Shown in pieces: positions 23,647 through 36,149 of a stretch of 64,000 bases of DNA. The position numbers and the translations under genes were made by a program. The stretch is taken from positions 255,667,542 through 255,731,541 of the forward strand of contig CM068375.1 in the NCBI GenBank assembly GCA_034769895.1. Direction: 5' to 3'. The notes under the pieces were generated by a model, which was not told the origin of the DNA, did no database searches, and saw nothing but the letters and a program-made list of their open reading frames with translations. Origin of the DNA: Magicicada septendecula (taxonomy: Eukaryota > Arthropoda > Insecta > Hemiptera > Cicadidae). Every line of letters begins with the position of its first letter. Position 1 is the first letter of the stretch.

Positions 23647-24069
23647 CGTATTGTTCCGAATACAAGCCGCACTTTTTCTCCTAATAACATGGTCGCTAAT
23701 TTGGCCTGCGGCTTGCATTTGCGCACTAACGAAATTCGAAGTTATACCTGACTTCTGGCGGGACGAACGCTTTTGGTATCTATGAGTTGTTTACTGCGTA
23801 AGCAACAGCAGTTTGCCTGGCTGTTGTTAACTCTGGCATTATGATTTATGACTGCAACCGCACGTTTTAACAGCAAACTGAACAATGAATAGGAAGAAAA
23901 GTGTACTTACCTGCGCATGTGTGCGTGCTCGGACCCTTCCGTAGGCGGCAAGACAAAGGATGAGTAGAGGGGGTGTGAGTAACATGTTTCTAAATAACGG
24001 GTAAACTGCAAGTGTGGTTTTCTATTGTAACAGCGACAACATCGCTTATCTGTATTTTAATACGTACTA
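23647..24069. repeat. 423-bp insertion with 18-bp direct repeat inside Tigger
   Basis: TTAATATCATGCAAATAC occurs at 23629-23646 and exactly again at 24070-24087, bracketing a 423-bp stretch without coding content. It starts CGTATTGTTCCGAATACAAG. It has no poly(A) and no clear inverted ends. The long exact flanking repeat suggests target-primed insertion (SINE-like) or a local duplication. Confidence 0.55.
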
Positions 24070-24196
24070 TTAATATCATGCAAATACAATGTTATGTACA
24101 CACCTTTATTTATTCTGGATAAAAGCATCAAGAGTCAGTTGTTTTCCACTAGATTTTTGCTTCTTTATTATTAAAGATCTAAACTGTCTAAAATGG

Positions 24197-25730
24197 TCAT
24201 AATAACCACATACTTCCGGATCTGAACTCGCCAATGTACGCGATAATTTCGTCCATGCTGTTTCTTATCGCTGATAATTTAGGGCCTCCTGTAACAGATG
24301 TTTCTTCATCGTCATCATCTCCATCTTCTTGATCGTCGTGTAGAACAGATTCCGCGATCTCTTCCTGACTCAGGATTTGGTAGCCTGGATCACCCTCGTC
24401 CATGTTTAGCCACTGTTCTATGTCATTCTCGTTTACGTCTTCACCAGCCTTCTTTACGGTTTCACAGAAATCGGATGTTTCAAATCCTCTGAAATCGTAC
24501 TCCAGTGCAGTCCCATTCAGTAACTGTGTCCACCCATTAGCCAATGTTGTTTCCTTCATATCCTTCCATGCAACAGCAAAATTAAAGATGGCGGCCTTGA
24601 TGTTGTATGCACGCAGATTTTGCAGCGTTCTAGCTCCTCTCATGTCGTTTTCATGGTCTTGTTCGTCCTCCAAGACAACCATCACCTCTTCAAGAAACTT
24701 CTTCTTGTACAGCCTTTTGCAGGCAACAATGACTCCTTGGTCCATTGGCTGTAAAATTGAAGTGGTGTTCGGAGGGAGGAAGACGCATTTTATTTTTCCG
24801 TCGTTGCTAACTAACTTCTTGGAGTTGCGATGGGCCGGTGCATTGTCCAGTAGTAAGACGGCTTTCACTGCATGCGATGGAATTTTCATAGTCTCTTCTT
24901 CAAAACGTCGCACTTCTGGCAAAAAATGATTAAAAAACCCGTCTGAAAAAATACTGAAGGTAAACCAAGCATTGTTTGAACTTTCATAAATGACTGGCAA
25001 CTGGTTCATTGTTCTTTATCGCATGAGGTTTCTTTGCGTTTCCGACTATGACTGGAGTAAGTCGATGCAAACCATCAGCATTCGCACACAGTAGGGCAGA
25101 AAGCCGCTCCTTGTTGAGTTTACGGCCTGGTGTGCTAGTTTCATGTTTGTGTGCCAGAGTATTTTCAGGCACAGCACGAAAGTAGAGACCAGTCTCATCA
25201 GCATTGTAGACCTGAGACAAAATGAGACCCTCAGATTCAATCGTTTCCTTTATATGTTGACCAAAAGCCTCAACTTGTTCAGTGTCTGCACTCAGCGCTT
25301 CACCACATGTTGATCTATTTGTGATGCCATGCCGTTTACGAAAACGCCAAAGCCACCCATCACTCGCCTGAAATTGGATACCAATATGTTTCGCCAGTTT
25401 ATCAGCAGCAGCCCGCAACTCCAAACTAAGAACAACGACGCCACTAGAACCTTGTTGAATAAACCACTTGTACACAGCATCCTCTAATTGTTTGTGTTTG
25501 GCTAATTTAATGTGTTTTCTTTCTCCCTCATTCTTCGAACTGTCAACACTGTACTTTAGCGAAAACTGAATAAGTTTATCTTTATTCTTTCGAATGTCTG
25601 AAACGGTTTGTTTCTTTACACCGTACACTTCACAAACATGTGCAACAGACGTGCCACCTTCAAGTTTACTTATTAGTTCAAGCTTTTGCTTTATACTCAA
25701 GTTCACACGTTTTTTCGTAACGCCAGACAT
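24197..25730 (-). pseudogene. Tigger/jerky-like transposase, one frameshift
   Basis: Cut-and-paste DDE transposase of the pogo/Tigger group, acting on the element's own inverted ends in the nucleus. From Met at 25730 (chosen because the CENP-B-type N-terminus MSGVTKKRVNLSIKQKLELI begins there) the domains are: psq/CENP-B N-terminal helix-turn-helix (to about 25580); CENPB-type DNA-binding domain with DGWLWRFRKRHGI (about 25340); first catalytic Asp in YNADETGLYF (about 25170); second in LLLDNAPAH (about 24850); third in PMDQGVI (about 24740), a DDD triad as usual for Tigger. The tail is acidic (DDQEDGDDDDEE). Two long frames overlap at 24984-25009, so one indel there breaks the gene. All three catalytic Asp residues are kept. 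I see no other disruption. Confidence 0.9.
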
Positions 25731-28332
25731 ACTTATGCTGTAATTCACTAACAAAGTAATGGACAACGCAACAACTCAACAACAACAACGCACGCACGCA
25801 ACAACGCAGGTATAAACTCGTTAAGACTCTCTATTTAACACGTGCAAGGTTCGTACTATAGAAACACATGTAGTGTACACGCTGTGTTCTCTGAATAAAC
25901 TGATGCGACGCTGTACGAATGTGAACTGCGCGTGCATACGAATTATCACGAATATAGCTGAATATTCAAGAGTGAAAATGCGTTGCTATGGTTATGAACC
26001 TCCACCAAATTTAAATCACAACCATGGACTTCAAAAACTTAATCGTGATTTTTTCGTCTCAAAATTTTTTTTAACATGATAATGTTTTTAGGCTGGGGGT
26101 CATTCCACAAAATGCGTGATGCAAAATGTGTAACGTCATCGAAAAATGTAACGCTCCAGGTGATGTTAGTAATAAATAAATTTCGTCACAGTGAAATAAG
26201 ATGCATATCAGTGTATATTGTTCAGTGTTAGTCGTCGTGATGTCTTCCACTGAACGTGTGCGACGCCTGCGTCAACGACAACGCAAAGACGGGGATCGTG
26301 AAGAATTAAATGAATACTTATCTCCGTTCCATCAAATACAATTGGAGATGAGAAAATTTGCGTGTTTCAAAACAAGAAACGAAAGAATGCTGTGATAGCC
26401 AAGCAATATCGCCAGAACAGGAGAGTCTGCAGTTTATGCACATTATACGTTTCAAAAGCCTTTTTTTTTTCTGTCCGTTAAATCCGAAGTCAGTTAAATC
26501 GAGGTCCGTTAAATCGAGGGTTTACTGTACTTCTGTACAACACTTGGCAGCTGTAGAAACTACAAGGTTAAGCGAGTGTGCAGCACATGGCACATAGTCT
26601 GCAAATTTATTGTCCCCCTTAATCCTGGCTTGAAGTCCTTTGTAGGGGCCTGACATATTAGATGCGTTGTCGTAGCTTTGCCCCATGCAGTTTTTAATTT
26701 CTAAGCCCAATTCTGTCAGACATTTCAATAAAGCTTCTTCTAGTTGTTCAGATGAATGACGAACACGTGGTAGGAGCTTAAATAAACGTTCTTTAGGTTC
26801 TGCTTCCATCAAAGATACATATCGAAGCACTACTGCTAATTGATCCGTGTGAGAGCAGTCTGGAGTCGAATCGACAATGAGAGAGTAGTACTTGGCATCC
26901 TTTACTTCTTGTGAAATTGTTTCTAGAACACAACTTGCCATAATGTGAATAAATTCGTCACGGGAATGGGCTGATAAGTAAGACACATGACCTGAACCTT
27001 TATTAGCATATTTTGAAAGATGCTGTGAAAGGAAAGGATCATATTCACTAATCGATTCCAAACATCCCAGATAAAGGTCATTTGAGGTAAACTCAATACG
27101 TTCATTGCCTCCCTGAAAAGGCAAGCCTCGTGATGAAAGAAATCTTACAACAGAAACTATTCTTGATAACACATTTTGCCAGTATGTTACTTCTTCTACA
27201 TACTGATTTGATAGAAAAGTTTTTATTTTGATGGGCTTTTTCGCCTTGTTATGTAAGTAAGAATATTATATCTGTGATTAGGCGACTGCTCGTGTTGTTT
27301 GATCAACTCGCTGCCATGTTTTCAATCGTTAAACCCTGAAGAAAATTGTGTTTTGTTAATATTTTGTTGAAATAAGCAACAAGGAACACAAAATAGCTTT
27401 CCTGTAGACTGGGAGTACAACAGCCACTTTCTTACGAAGGTTTCCCCGTTTAGGAGCGTGCCTTTAAACAAATTAGTTGATAAAGTGCGCTTTACTTCAT
27501 TTTTGTAAATGCGCTCAGAGCCTCAAAAATCCGTATTTAAGTCTTGTTCGGGAGTATTTTCTAAAATATGCTCAACAACAGCAGATAAATCCACTTTCCA
27601 AGTAGCAGGATCTTGTAGAATAAATGTTTTACGTAGTTGGCCTAGCGTTTGGGAGCTGCTTTTAGATAAATCTGGCTGTTGTTCATTCAAGATATCAGTT
27701 ACTGGTCTAATAGGCTCGATATTAACATCTGCATCTGCGGTATTATTCAACAAAGGTGTAATTGATTTATTTGAGCCTACAGCATCATGGTCGCTTAGGT
27801 CTTCCTCGTCGTAACTTGAATGATCGGTTAGGTCTACTTGTTTTTTATTGGTGGATGATGGATGGTTCGTCTTCATCTAAAAAGTCAGTGTCTGTGGCTG
27901 TACTTGTACTCGGCTGAGTTGTAGGGGTGAAAAATAACCCAATTTTGGGAACCTTTTTTAAAAAATGTGCCTCCTCGTTTTGTCTTTTGAAAACACGTTT
28001 CCTGTTCTCAGCACCACTTTGTTTTTTATTCATTTCGTGTTTTATCGAGACCAAAAAATCTAAGCACCAACCATTAAACACTAAAATACAAACACAAAAC
28101 ACAACACAAACGAAGTTTGGTCGAGTTTACACTGTAGTACTGGAGTTAATAACACAAGTAATTAACAAAGAAAACTGTCAAATCTGCTAATAGCAATATA
28201 GTGTGTCGTGTATGAACGGATTTTAATTTTTACTGGCAAATAAAAAAATACGACTATACTGTACGTAAACAAAAACATACACAAATACTAAGTACAATCC
28301 AGTTCATCGAACACGATCACATCGGTTGGCAT

Positions 28333-28370
28333 CAGGGCCGGCCCCAGCGCTTCTGCCGCCCTGTGCAGTA
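28333..28370 (+). other. Solitary hAT-type terminus
   Basis: CAGGGCCGGCCCCAGCGC followed by CCGCCCTGTGCAG is a typical hAT end. No inverted partner or 8-bp target duplication is found nearby. Confidence 0.4.
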
Positions 28371-29018
28371 TTTATGAGTGCCGTCCCCTCCCTATTTTAA
28401 TTCTGAACACATTCACGCACACTAGACCTACTCTAAAGATACGGGGATTGCCTTCAAATGACGACTAGGAATGTTTGCATTGTTGTGTTTATCAAATAAC
28501 TAGAACTTTTCCGCATTTGCGGAAGCGGCGAAAGCATGCGGCTATATAGCTTTATCTGAAATGGAAGGTGATTTTCTTTGTCTCCAACGCCAGACGTATC
28601 AGCCTAGACGAAAAGATAAATTCGTCTGTGTGATTTATAAAGATTACACTAGGGAAACAACAAACTATAATGAAGATAAACGTTTGACAGTTTTTATATA
28701 TGATGAAATAACTGAAATTATAGTTATATAACTATAACTATAATTATAACTACTCTTAGTAACTTTCACTACCAAGAGAACACATTTTTTTGCACAACGA
28801 AGTGAACGCGATAACATTGAAAGCGTATACTGACAGGAAACATGAAAGAGGAAACGACTATATTAATTGTTTTTTTTTATCGTAGTGTAAACAAGTTTGT
28901 TGTCAGTAAGAGTTGCAATGTACTGATATTGAGTAACGATATGAGGCGACATCCGCCGCTGATCCTTTATCAAAAGGCTATACGTCAAACATATAAGCAA
29001 AAGGCTATAATGCAAACA

Positions 29019-29152
<134 letters not shown>

Positions 29153-29564
29153 GAAACTATGCGTAATATAATATTATTCATTACATATTCCTTGGCGCGT
29201 GCCGGCGTGCATTCGAACGTTTTTTCCTTCATTCCTAGAATTTTAACAATAACACTCAACTGTCTACTGTGTTAGTCTTAACGCGTATTGTTTTTCGTTC
29301 ATTGGCGCCGCCTTGGAACAGGCGCCCTGGGCATTTGCCCAGTCAGCCCATTTAAAGCCCGGGGTCTGCTTGTGTGGTGAGTATACAACCACGAAGTTTT
29401 GCGCTGACAAGGTCGTTGTCTCCCCGTACTGCTACAAAACTGAAAGCGTTATTACGCGTTAAATCTGTGCTCCATAATCCCGTAGTAGTACGGAACGGTC
29501 AGTCGCGGTCCGGATTTTTTAGATCCTGTGTGGGGTACATACGCAATCGATCAAGTCATTATGG

Positions 29565-30478
29565 ACCGCCGTTAAACGTCGCAACAGGCGTGAATGCGGA
29601 AAACTAACCAATCTCAGCTTTATTCATACCTCTTTTATATAACATATAGAGATATCGCTACAAAGATAATAATTATTTATTTTCCAAAAAATGTGGACAG
29701 AGTCGTGCATGCGAACCGCTAAATAGTTATTAAATGTGTATTAAAAGAGTGTTAGGTTTTAGTATAAATGGTTAGCTTTATACATACTAATTTCGTGCTG
29801 TGTATAATCTACAGATGTTAATTGAACTGAAGCTAACTCACTTAAAATACGTTGCAAGAACTCCCTTATCCGGGTCAGTTGGGGCCAATGTGGATGATAT
29901 AAAATTCTGATATGAGAATTACAAAAATAGGGAAGGCCCAAAGAAATGAGAAAGCACTATGCTGTACATTATTTGCATACATCACAAAAAAAGATACACT
30001 CAAAAATGAATTTTAAAATACCTGTATGTATCATCAGTGGCGTAGCTAGGCTTTATGGCGCCCGGGGAAAGGAGATCGTCGGCCGCCTCTCCTTTACAAT
30101 TAAAAGGGGACAAAAGAGCAAAAATGACCGCCAATCCAGTGAACAAAGTACAGTACTTAATAAATAAATACAAATGTGTAGATTTTTGTAAGAAAACACG
30201 TCCAGCAAAGTCTTAAGAAAATTTGTTAAGTCACAATTAAGAAATTACATATTATAATATTACTGGTAGATAGTTTGTATAGATTTATTAGTAACAAATG
30301 TAGACTATAAAATTTAGTAAAATAAAAAATGTTTAACATAAAAATGTTCTAATAAACATGCAAATTCATTGTAGGTCTAAAGCGCATCGTCAAAACAATA
30401 TCCCAAAGCAACATAAAGTTAAACAAAAAACTACACTAAAAATAATAAACTTAATAAATTACAATTGCATGTAGCCAT
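29565..30478. repeat. Dispersed repeat, copy 2, with truncated hAT end
   Basis: Matches 1-895, including CAGTGGCGTAGCTAGG at about 30034, which is the left end of the hAT element seen at 470. The hAT interior stops near 30478, where the two sequences diverge, so this copy has only about 440 bp of the element. No right terminus follows. Confidence 0.85.
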
Positions 30479-30836
30479 AATTAATGCGGCCTACATAGAC
30501 TTATACCAAGCAACATCGGCGCTCACATTACAGGCCTACTTAGTACTTAAATAGACTATTATAACGCGATCAAACACATTTGTTATAAATTATAAAGTAC
30601 TCAAGTAAATATTATAAAAAGTAATATAATGTAGTAATCAAAAAGAAACTTATGTGAACTGTACAAACGTTACATATTGTGTCGCATTATATAGAGGTTG
30701 CGATGTTCTGGACGCGCGTTTAATTGATGTTCTGTACAAATTATGTCGTGTGACTTCTAAACTAAATGAAGTATGGTAAAAATGTATACAGCTCCTCTCT
30801 GTCTGTGTACCTCTGTCTCACTTTCTTGCTCTCTCA

Positions 30837-30867
<31 letters not shown>

Positions 30868-30887
30868 TCTCACCCCCTCTCACTAAC

Positions 30888-30939
<52 letters not shown>

Positions 30940-31728
30940 TATTTGTTCTATTTCTTTCCTTTATTTTTATTAAAGAATGAGCCAAGGAGGTTATGTACAT
31001 TTACACCTGCCGGACACCTGTAAGGTTGCTTCTGTAAGAAACAATAAAATTTCTCAAGTGTTTATGAAATATGAAGGACACTGGAACACGGTAAACGCAT
31101 AGTAATGTTTATTTGGCTGAGACAAGATAAACGCGAAACGTGATTACATTTCTGGCGGGAATGAATCTTTCCTACGGACTGAGGCGGGAATGGATAATGC
31201 ATTTTGCAAACTGGCGTCTACGTCACACACGTCCGTCTTTTCTACAAACATTGTGCACAGTTTAATCGGAGTTGTGGTATCGCGAACTCAGAAATGGTTA
31301 ATATACGTCAGCCACTGCTATGTACAGTGATATGTGTTGTGTATATTCAGCATTAACACCACAGGTCTCCAGCACAGAGACAAGATTTCTCATTCCCGTC
31401 AACACGAGTACCTACTCAAGGTCAAATAACATTCTTAATGTTTTAATGAGACAGAAGTGTACGTTTACAAAACATACTGTTTGGGCTGACACATATATAC
31501 ACATCTACGTCTGAACTCGCAACCTCTTATTTATCAGCTGTCTGTTTTTACGTTTCCACCAAACGTGTTCCAGAAAATCATATTAAAATAATATGAATAT
31601 TTTGTAGTAAAAACATAATAAAAATAAAAATAATAATAATAACAATGTGTAAGCTTAAGCGTTCATAACGTAAGAGTTTTTCAACGTTCCTTTCTCCCCC
31701 TCCTCCTAAGACACACTCACTCTCACTC

Positions 31729-31792
<64 letters not shown>

Positions 31793-32339
31793 GCACGCAC
31801 ACAAATAAAATACGTATTAGACGACATTATTGTCTGATGTCCAATGTCCAATCACCTATCGCAATGGTCTCAAGGCCCCTTTCAGTTCCGAGTCTATACT
31901 CTCTGCTGCTACTTCTTCGACTGCCTGGTATTCTTCCTTCCTTGTGTTTCTACTCTAACATGTGTTTTTGGAATCTCTGCTCATTTGTTGTAACTTACAT
32001 GTCCGGAGTAGGTTAGCAGTTTATTATCTGATCTGTCTACAGTCGTTACTTTGTCTTATATTTCTTTATTATCTAACACTACATCGTTGTTGGCCTTTTC
32101 ATTCTGCGGATAAATGAAATTCTTCTTCGCTTGCATCTGGAAGTACTATGTCATCAGCACATTATAGATTACAAACCTTCTTACTTAACATGACACTTAA
32201 CTTATTACAGAATATGACATACATATTGGTTCGTAATGAAAACGAAGAGTTTCAACTTCGTTACTCACAATCCTGGCAGCTTTCTGGCTAATAATTCTTA
32301 CACACTACATGGCCGAGATTATCGAACATGAAGGAGCAG
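30479..32339. other. Intergenic with CT/CA microsatellites
   Basis: AT-rich sequence holding (CT)n at about 30836-30937 and (CT)n-(CA)n at about 31711-31804. No recognisable protein is seen. The last ~100 bp may already belong to the Helitron, but the frame is too decayed to assign. Confidence 0.6.
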
Positions 32340-32344
32340 ACTAC

Positions 32345-32980
32345 GTAAAATGACTCTTGGGTACCAGGATCTGATGGCGACCGTACAGTACGCAAATCTG
32401 GAAAACTGGACAGGTTTTTAACCATGACCTGCAATCCGAAATGGACAGGTATAACTTCTTAACTTGGTGAAAATGAAAAATCTGCCGATCGTCGTGATAG
32501 GTTTCTGGAGTGTTTGTTGTAAACTCAACTAGTGATAAAAATGATTTACTAAAAAATCACTCATTGTGAGCAGTTGTTATCCTACACATATTTATTATTG
32601 AATCCCTGAAACGTGATTAATACACTAGGCCTACCTCATGCTTATCCTAAATTTTGTGCGGAGAAATATCTGACCCAGTCAGTTTTCCAAGGATTCATAA
32701 AATTGTTATCTCGAATGATACATGGATCTTGTAAAGCTCGTAATCCTAATGTTCCTTGCATGATTGATGGAATATGTACACATAAAAACCGAGCAACGTT
32801 TTACGTTAAACTATTGAAAATAACAATGGTTTTCCAAAGTACCGGAGACGAGATGACGGAATTGTTGAACTAAAAGGAATATATCATTTGATAATCGTGA
32901 TTCGTTCTCTACAATCGCTTCCTAATTCTACAGTACAATGCTCACATCAATATTGAAAACCGATAAATACATGTATAAAT
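32345..32980 (+). pseudogene. Helitron Rep (HUH nuclease) fragment
   Basis: Family role: nicks and joins single strands during rolling-circle transposition. Visible in order, with frame changes: YQDLMATVQYANL (about 32360), TMTCNPKW (about 32420; family phrase FxTxTCNPxW), ADRRDRFLECLL (about 32485), GLPHAY (about 32625), and MIHGSCKARNPNVPCM (about 32715-32765; family HGPC...NPxxPCM). The HUH motif normally reads GLPHAH; here the second His is Tyr. The last piece, KYMYK at 32964-32980, resembles the catalytic-tyrosine motif YLxKYxxKG and is cut there by the hAT insertion. Several stops and shifts; not functional. Confidence 0.7.
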
Positions 32981-35551
32981 AGGTTTACCATACGTACCGG
33001 TTTGACCGGGATTGTCCCGGTTTGACGACCTGATCCCGGGGTCCCGGCCAGTTTGTCAATTGTCCCGGTTTGAAAAGTTATTCCATATAAAAAATATTGA
33101 ATTACCGCATAATAAATGGAACGGTCCGCTGGCCTCAGTGTTGCCAATTTGACTTTTTTGTGGCAACATGTAGATGTAGCCTAATAATTTGTCATCATCA
33201 TGGCCGTAACTTAACAGTTAAAGACTTCCACAAATTCGGTTGGCAACCATGACTGGCATCGTTTGAATTCTAACGAACATTTTGTTGGTTGTATTTAGTG
33301 TTAGCTTGATGCCGTGATTACCATAACGTGATAGCGCTCACTGCTAGATTGTGTCTAAAGCCTGATATAAATAGTTCCAAGAGTGTGTCATTTCAAGAAC
33401 ATCAAGATGCTGAAAAGGAACAGCACATTTACTGATGCTTTAAAGCAAGATTATCCATTTTGAAAAAAGTGCGTGGTTATGAGGACAGAGTAAAGTGTGA
33501 ACATTGTTTGTCTGAATTTTCAGTTTCTCACGGCGGGCGTTCAGACATGAAAGAACATTTGAAAAATACAAAGGATAAAGCTAGTTTAACTGCAATTGCT
33601 GGTTCCTCAACAATTTCGTCATTTTTTAAAAGTGCCGATCCCGTCGACAAAGATCTTTTAATTGCTGCTAAGGAAGCTACTTTTGCTTTCCACACTACTG
33701 CTCACGATTTAAGTTTCAAAACTGCAGATTGTTCTTCAAAATTAGTATCTAAGTTCTTTGAACCTAAGTTTGGTCTCGCCCGAACGAAATGTGAGGCTAT
33801 CATTATAAACATGATTGCACCAATGGCAGTTAAAGAACTCAACGACGATTTGAGTACATCAAATTTTGTGACACTAACAATCGATGTTTCTAACAGAAAA
33901 GCAATTAAGATTGTCCCCTGTATTGTGCAGTACTTTGTGCCAGAACAAGGAGTGAAAGTTAAGCTTCTAGAATTTCAGTCAGTTCCTGGTGAAACTTCCG
34001 AGATATTGGCAAACTATTTAGTGTCAGTTATAAAGAAAAATGACTTAGTACAGAAAATCGTTGGATTTTGTGGTGATAATTGCAACACAAATTTTGGAGG
34101 CGTAAAACGCAAAGAAGTTAATAATGTTTATGTTCGACTGAAGAAAGAATTGGCAAGAAATATTGTGGGTATTGGTTGTGGTGCTCATATAGTCCACAAC
34201 TGCCTGCAAACTGCAGTAGATGTGCTACCTATTGAAGTAAAAGCTCTTGTAGTAAAAATATACAAATATTTCTACATTTATACTGTGCGAGTGACTGAAT
34301 TAAAAGAGTTCTGCGACTTTGTACACATTGAGTACAAAAACGTTCTACAACATGGTACCACCCGGTTCCTTTCCCTGCTTCCAGCTATTGAGAGATACTT
34401 CTCATGTATGAAGGACTTAAGTCTTACTTTTTATCCCAAGAACAGTGCCCGAAAATGATAAAAGAGTTCTTTGAGAGTGATAGTGGAGAAATGTATTTGT
34501 GGTTTGTTCGTAGACAGCTTTAATAAAACAATCTTGGCTATGGAGAAAACTGCAGCTAGTGCAACCGATATTGTGATTGAACTGGAAAATCTGAAACACA
34601 ATCTTCAAGAAAAGCGCGACAATAAATTTGTACAACAAGAAGCTAAGAAACTATTGAAGAAACTTGAGGATGAGGATTGTGGTATCAATTCTATTAATAT
34701 AATAAGAGAGTTTACAGATTTTTATGACCGATGTTTCTCCTATATTGAGCTGTGGGAAAATAGTTTTGGTGGAGGAGAATCATTTACGTGGGTAAACAAC
34801 AATGCCATTACATGGCCCGAAATTGAGATAGCTGGTGAAAAAATCAACGAAACACTTGGAAAACCAGCCATAATAATGGATGAACTGTTTGATGAAGTGG
34901 TGGTTGCCAAAGCATTTTGGTCTTCAAACTGTGACAACTGGAAAACCAATTACTTGAACTGTCAAGATAAATGGGTTCAACTGTTCCGGCATTTCAAGAA
35001 TCGAAATATTTCTGTGGAAAATCTCAGCCGCGTTGTCGAGTACATTTTCTGCCTGCCAGGCTCTTCTGCTCCTGTTGAAAGGGCATTTTCAATTATGAAT
35101 AATATATAGTCTGAAGAAAGAGGTAAAATGGCGGAATCCACAGTGAAAGGTCTAATGATATGTAAATTAAACATTGAACTCAGCTGTGGTGAATTTTATG
35201 ACAAAATTAAGAATGATAAACCGTTTCTAAAAAAGGTCCACACCAGTAACAACAAATATGAATGGTTTCAACCAGCTGATAACTAGGTTTTTGCAGTAAG
35301 AACGTAAGGTAGTTTTGTTCCTCATATAATAAAATATGTATCTATTTTGTAATTGTAATTCTATGTGATTGTGAACGCGTGAACGCACTTTTAGTATTCT
35401 GTAATATGTACCCAAGTTGGCCTAATTGTGTAATTAAGGCGTAGAAAGCTTAAAATTACGTAATAATTAAGACTTGATATTTTCAAAATTGCATGACAAA
35501 TTATTTTACAAGTGTCCCGGTTTGAGAAGAAAAAATTATGGTAAGCCTATA
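32981..35551 (+). mobile_element. hAT transposon inserted in the Helitron Rep gene
   Basis: The left end (T)AGGTTTACCAT (32980-32991) matches the inverted right end (T)AGGCTTACCAT, which ends at 35549. GTCCCGGTTTG-type subterminal repeats occur at both ends (33013-33075 and 35514-35525). GTATAAAT occurs at 32973-32980 and 35552-35559, giving an 8-bp target duplication, though 2-3 bases offset from the strict inverted ends on the right. The interior carries a plus-strand BED-hAT transposase with few disruptions. Confidence 0.85.
33407..35286 (+). pseudogene. hAT transposase with BED-type zinc finger
   Basis: The likely start is ATG 33407 (MLKRNSTFTDAL), the usual N-terminus of this hAT group. 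A one-base change at about 33459 then shifts frame. Next come a BED-like finger CEHCLSEFSVSHGGRSDMKEH (about 33499-33560), then CGDNCNTNFGG (about 34070), GCGAHIVHNCLQTA (about 34175), YFYIYTVRV (about 34266) and TTRFLSLLPAIER (about 34360). The frame breaks at about 34450-34520. The second part carries the hATC signature SSAPVERAFSIMNNI (about 35065-35106), then a TAG at 35107, after which the same frame continues to 35286. Three visible lesions; otherwise well preserved. Confidence 0.85.
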
Positions 35552-35559
35552 GTATAAAT

Positions 35560-36149
35560 AATGTGACTCAACATGTATGCAATTCGTAAGATGCGTCAGT
35601 GACGATCATTAACTGGATATGTTGTAACTATAACATACGCGAATGTGCCATACTTTAGATCTCATCAGATATCCTGTGCCTTCATTCAAAATAAATTCAT
35701 GATCAGTCACATACAATTGTTCGCTTAGCTGTGCTTGAAGATGGATATTATAATGTGTATTACGGCAGGGGATGAGAATGCAATCAATGGACCTGCAATA
35801 AAACGCACAACACTGATGAAATCATGGTTTGATTTTAATCAATGCGATCCCTGTGCTTGTCAATTCCTGTATAGTGGCATTTCAGGACTTTACAGATTCA
35901 CTGACAATAAGTGGATTCCACGAAATAGAGCTGGTTGCAAAATGATAGGGAGAATGTACGCCGTCGCACCAAATGATCATAACAGATTTTATATACGTAT
36001 GTTACTACTTCATATTAAAGGAGGAACATCATTCGGATGTCCACGCATCTACAGCAGTACATACGCAACTTATAGCCATACAAAGGAGCGGCTCTTGCAT
36101 GTGGGTTACTTGAAATTGACACAGATTGGCACAAATGTTGGGAGGAAAT
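35560..36149 (+). pseudogene. Helitron Rep-helicase linker fragment
   Basis: After the hAT insertion the frame resumes with HTIVRLAVLEDG (about 35710-35745). It then runs through a 130-codon open stretch containing FTDNKWIPRNRAGCKMIGRM and FYIRMLLLHIKGGTSF, phrases characteristic of Helitron proteins between Rep and helicase (family: KWxPRxRG, IGRMYxVxPxDxERFYLRLLLxHVxGATSF). Near 36095 the frame shifts and continues as GLLEIDTDWHKCWEEIS, which is cut by the second hAT element at 36150. Two stops lie upstream of 35700. Confidence 0.8.

Larger units (their letters stand above)
23492..26527 (-). mobile_element. Tigger/pogo DNA transposon inserted in the hAT transposase
   Basis: Perfect inverted ends CAGTAAACCCTCGATTTAAC start at 23492 and end at 26527, flanked by the TA target duplication (23490-23491 and 26528-26529). 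Subterminal sequence repeats GTTAAATCG-type motifs several times at both ends. One transposase gene lies on the minus strand, with a single visible frameshift. The element is much less decayed than its hAT host, so it is the younger insertion. A 423-bp insert with an 18-bp direct repeat lies at 23647-24069. Confidence 0.95.
22469..28033 (-). pseudogene. ZMYM1-like hAT transposase, split by a Tigger element
   Basis: Reading on the minus strand from Met at 28033: a basic N-terminus ending KIGLFFTP; an acidic linker; DPATW (about 27590) and a TTF-type zinc-finger region with LFCVPCCLF (about 27395-27420); the block 26522-27172 with IVDSTPDCSHTDQ, GQSYDNASNMSG and VPCAAHSLNLV; then, beyond the Tigger insertion, SLSDSRWSAR (about 23350) and the hATC end NCTAERGFSLLTRVKKSKRS (about 22500-22570). 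The frame breaks near 27850-27870 and 27520-27180, at the Tigger junction, and near 23425. The transposase domains were collinear before disruption. It cannot be expressed as one protein. Confidence 0.85.

Noticed and set aside
26201..26395. Short plus-strand frame with a basic Arg/Gln-rich start inside the Tigger element
   Set aside because: It lies between the transposase start and the right inverted end, has no recognisable family, and Tigger elements normally encode only the transposase.
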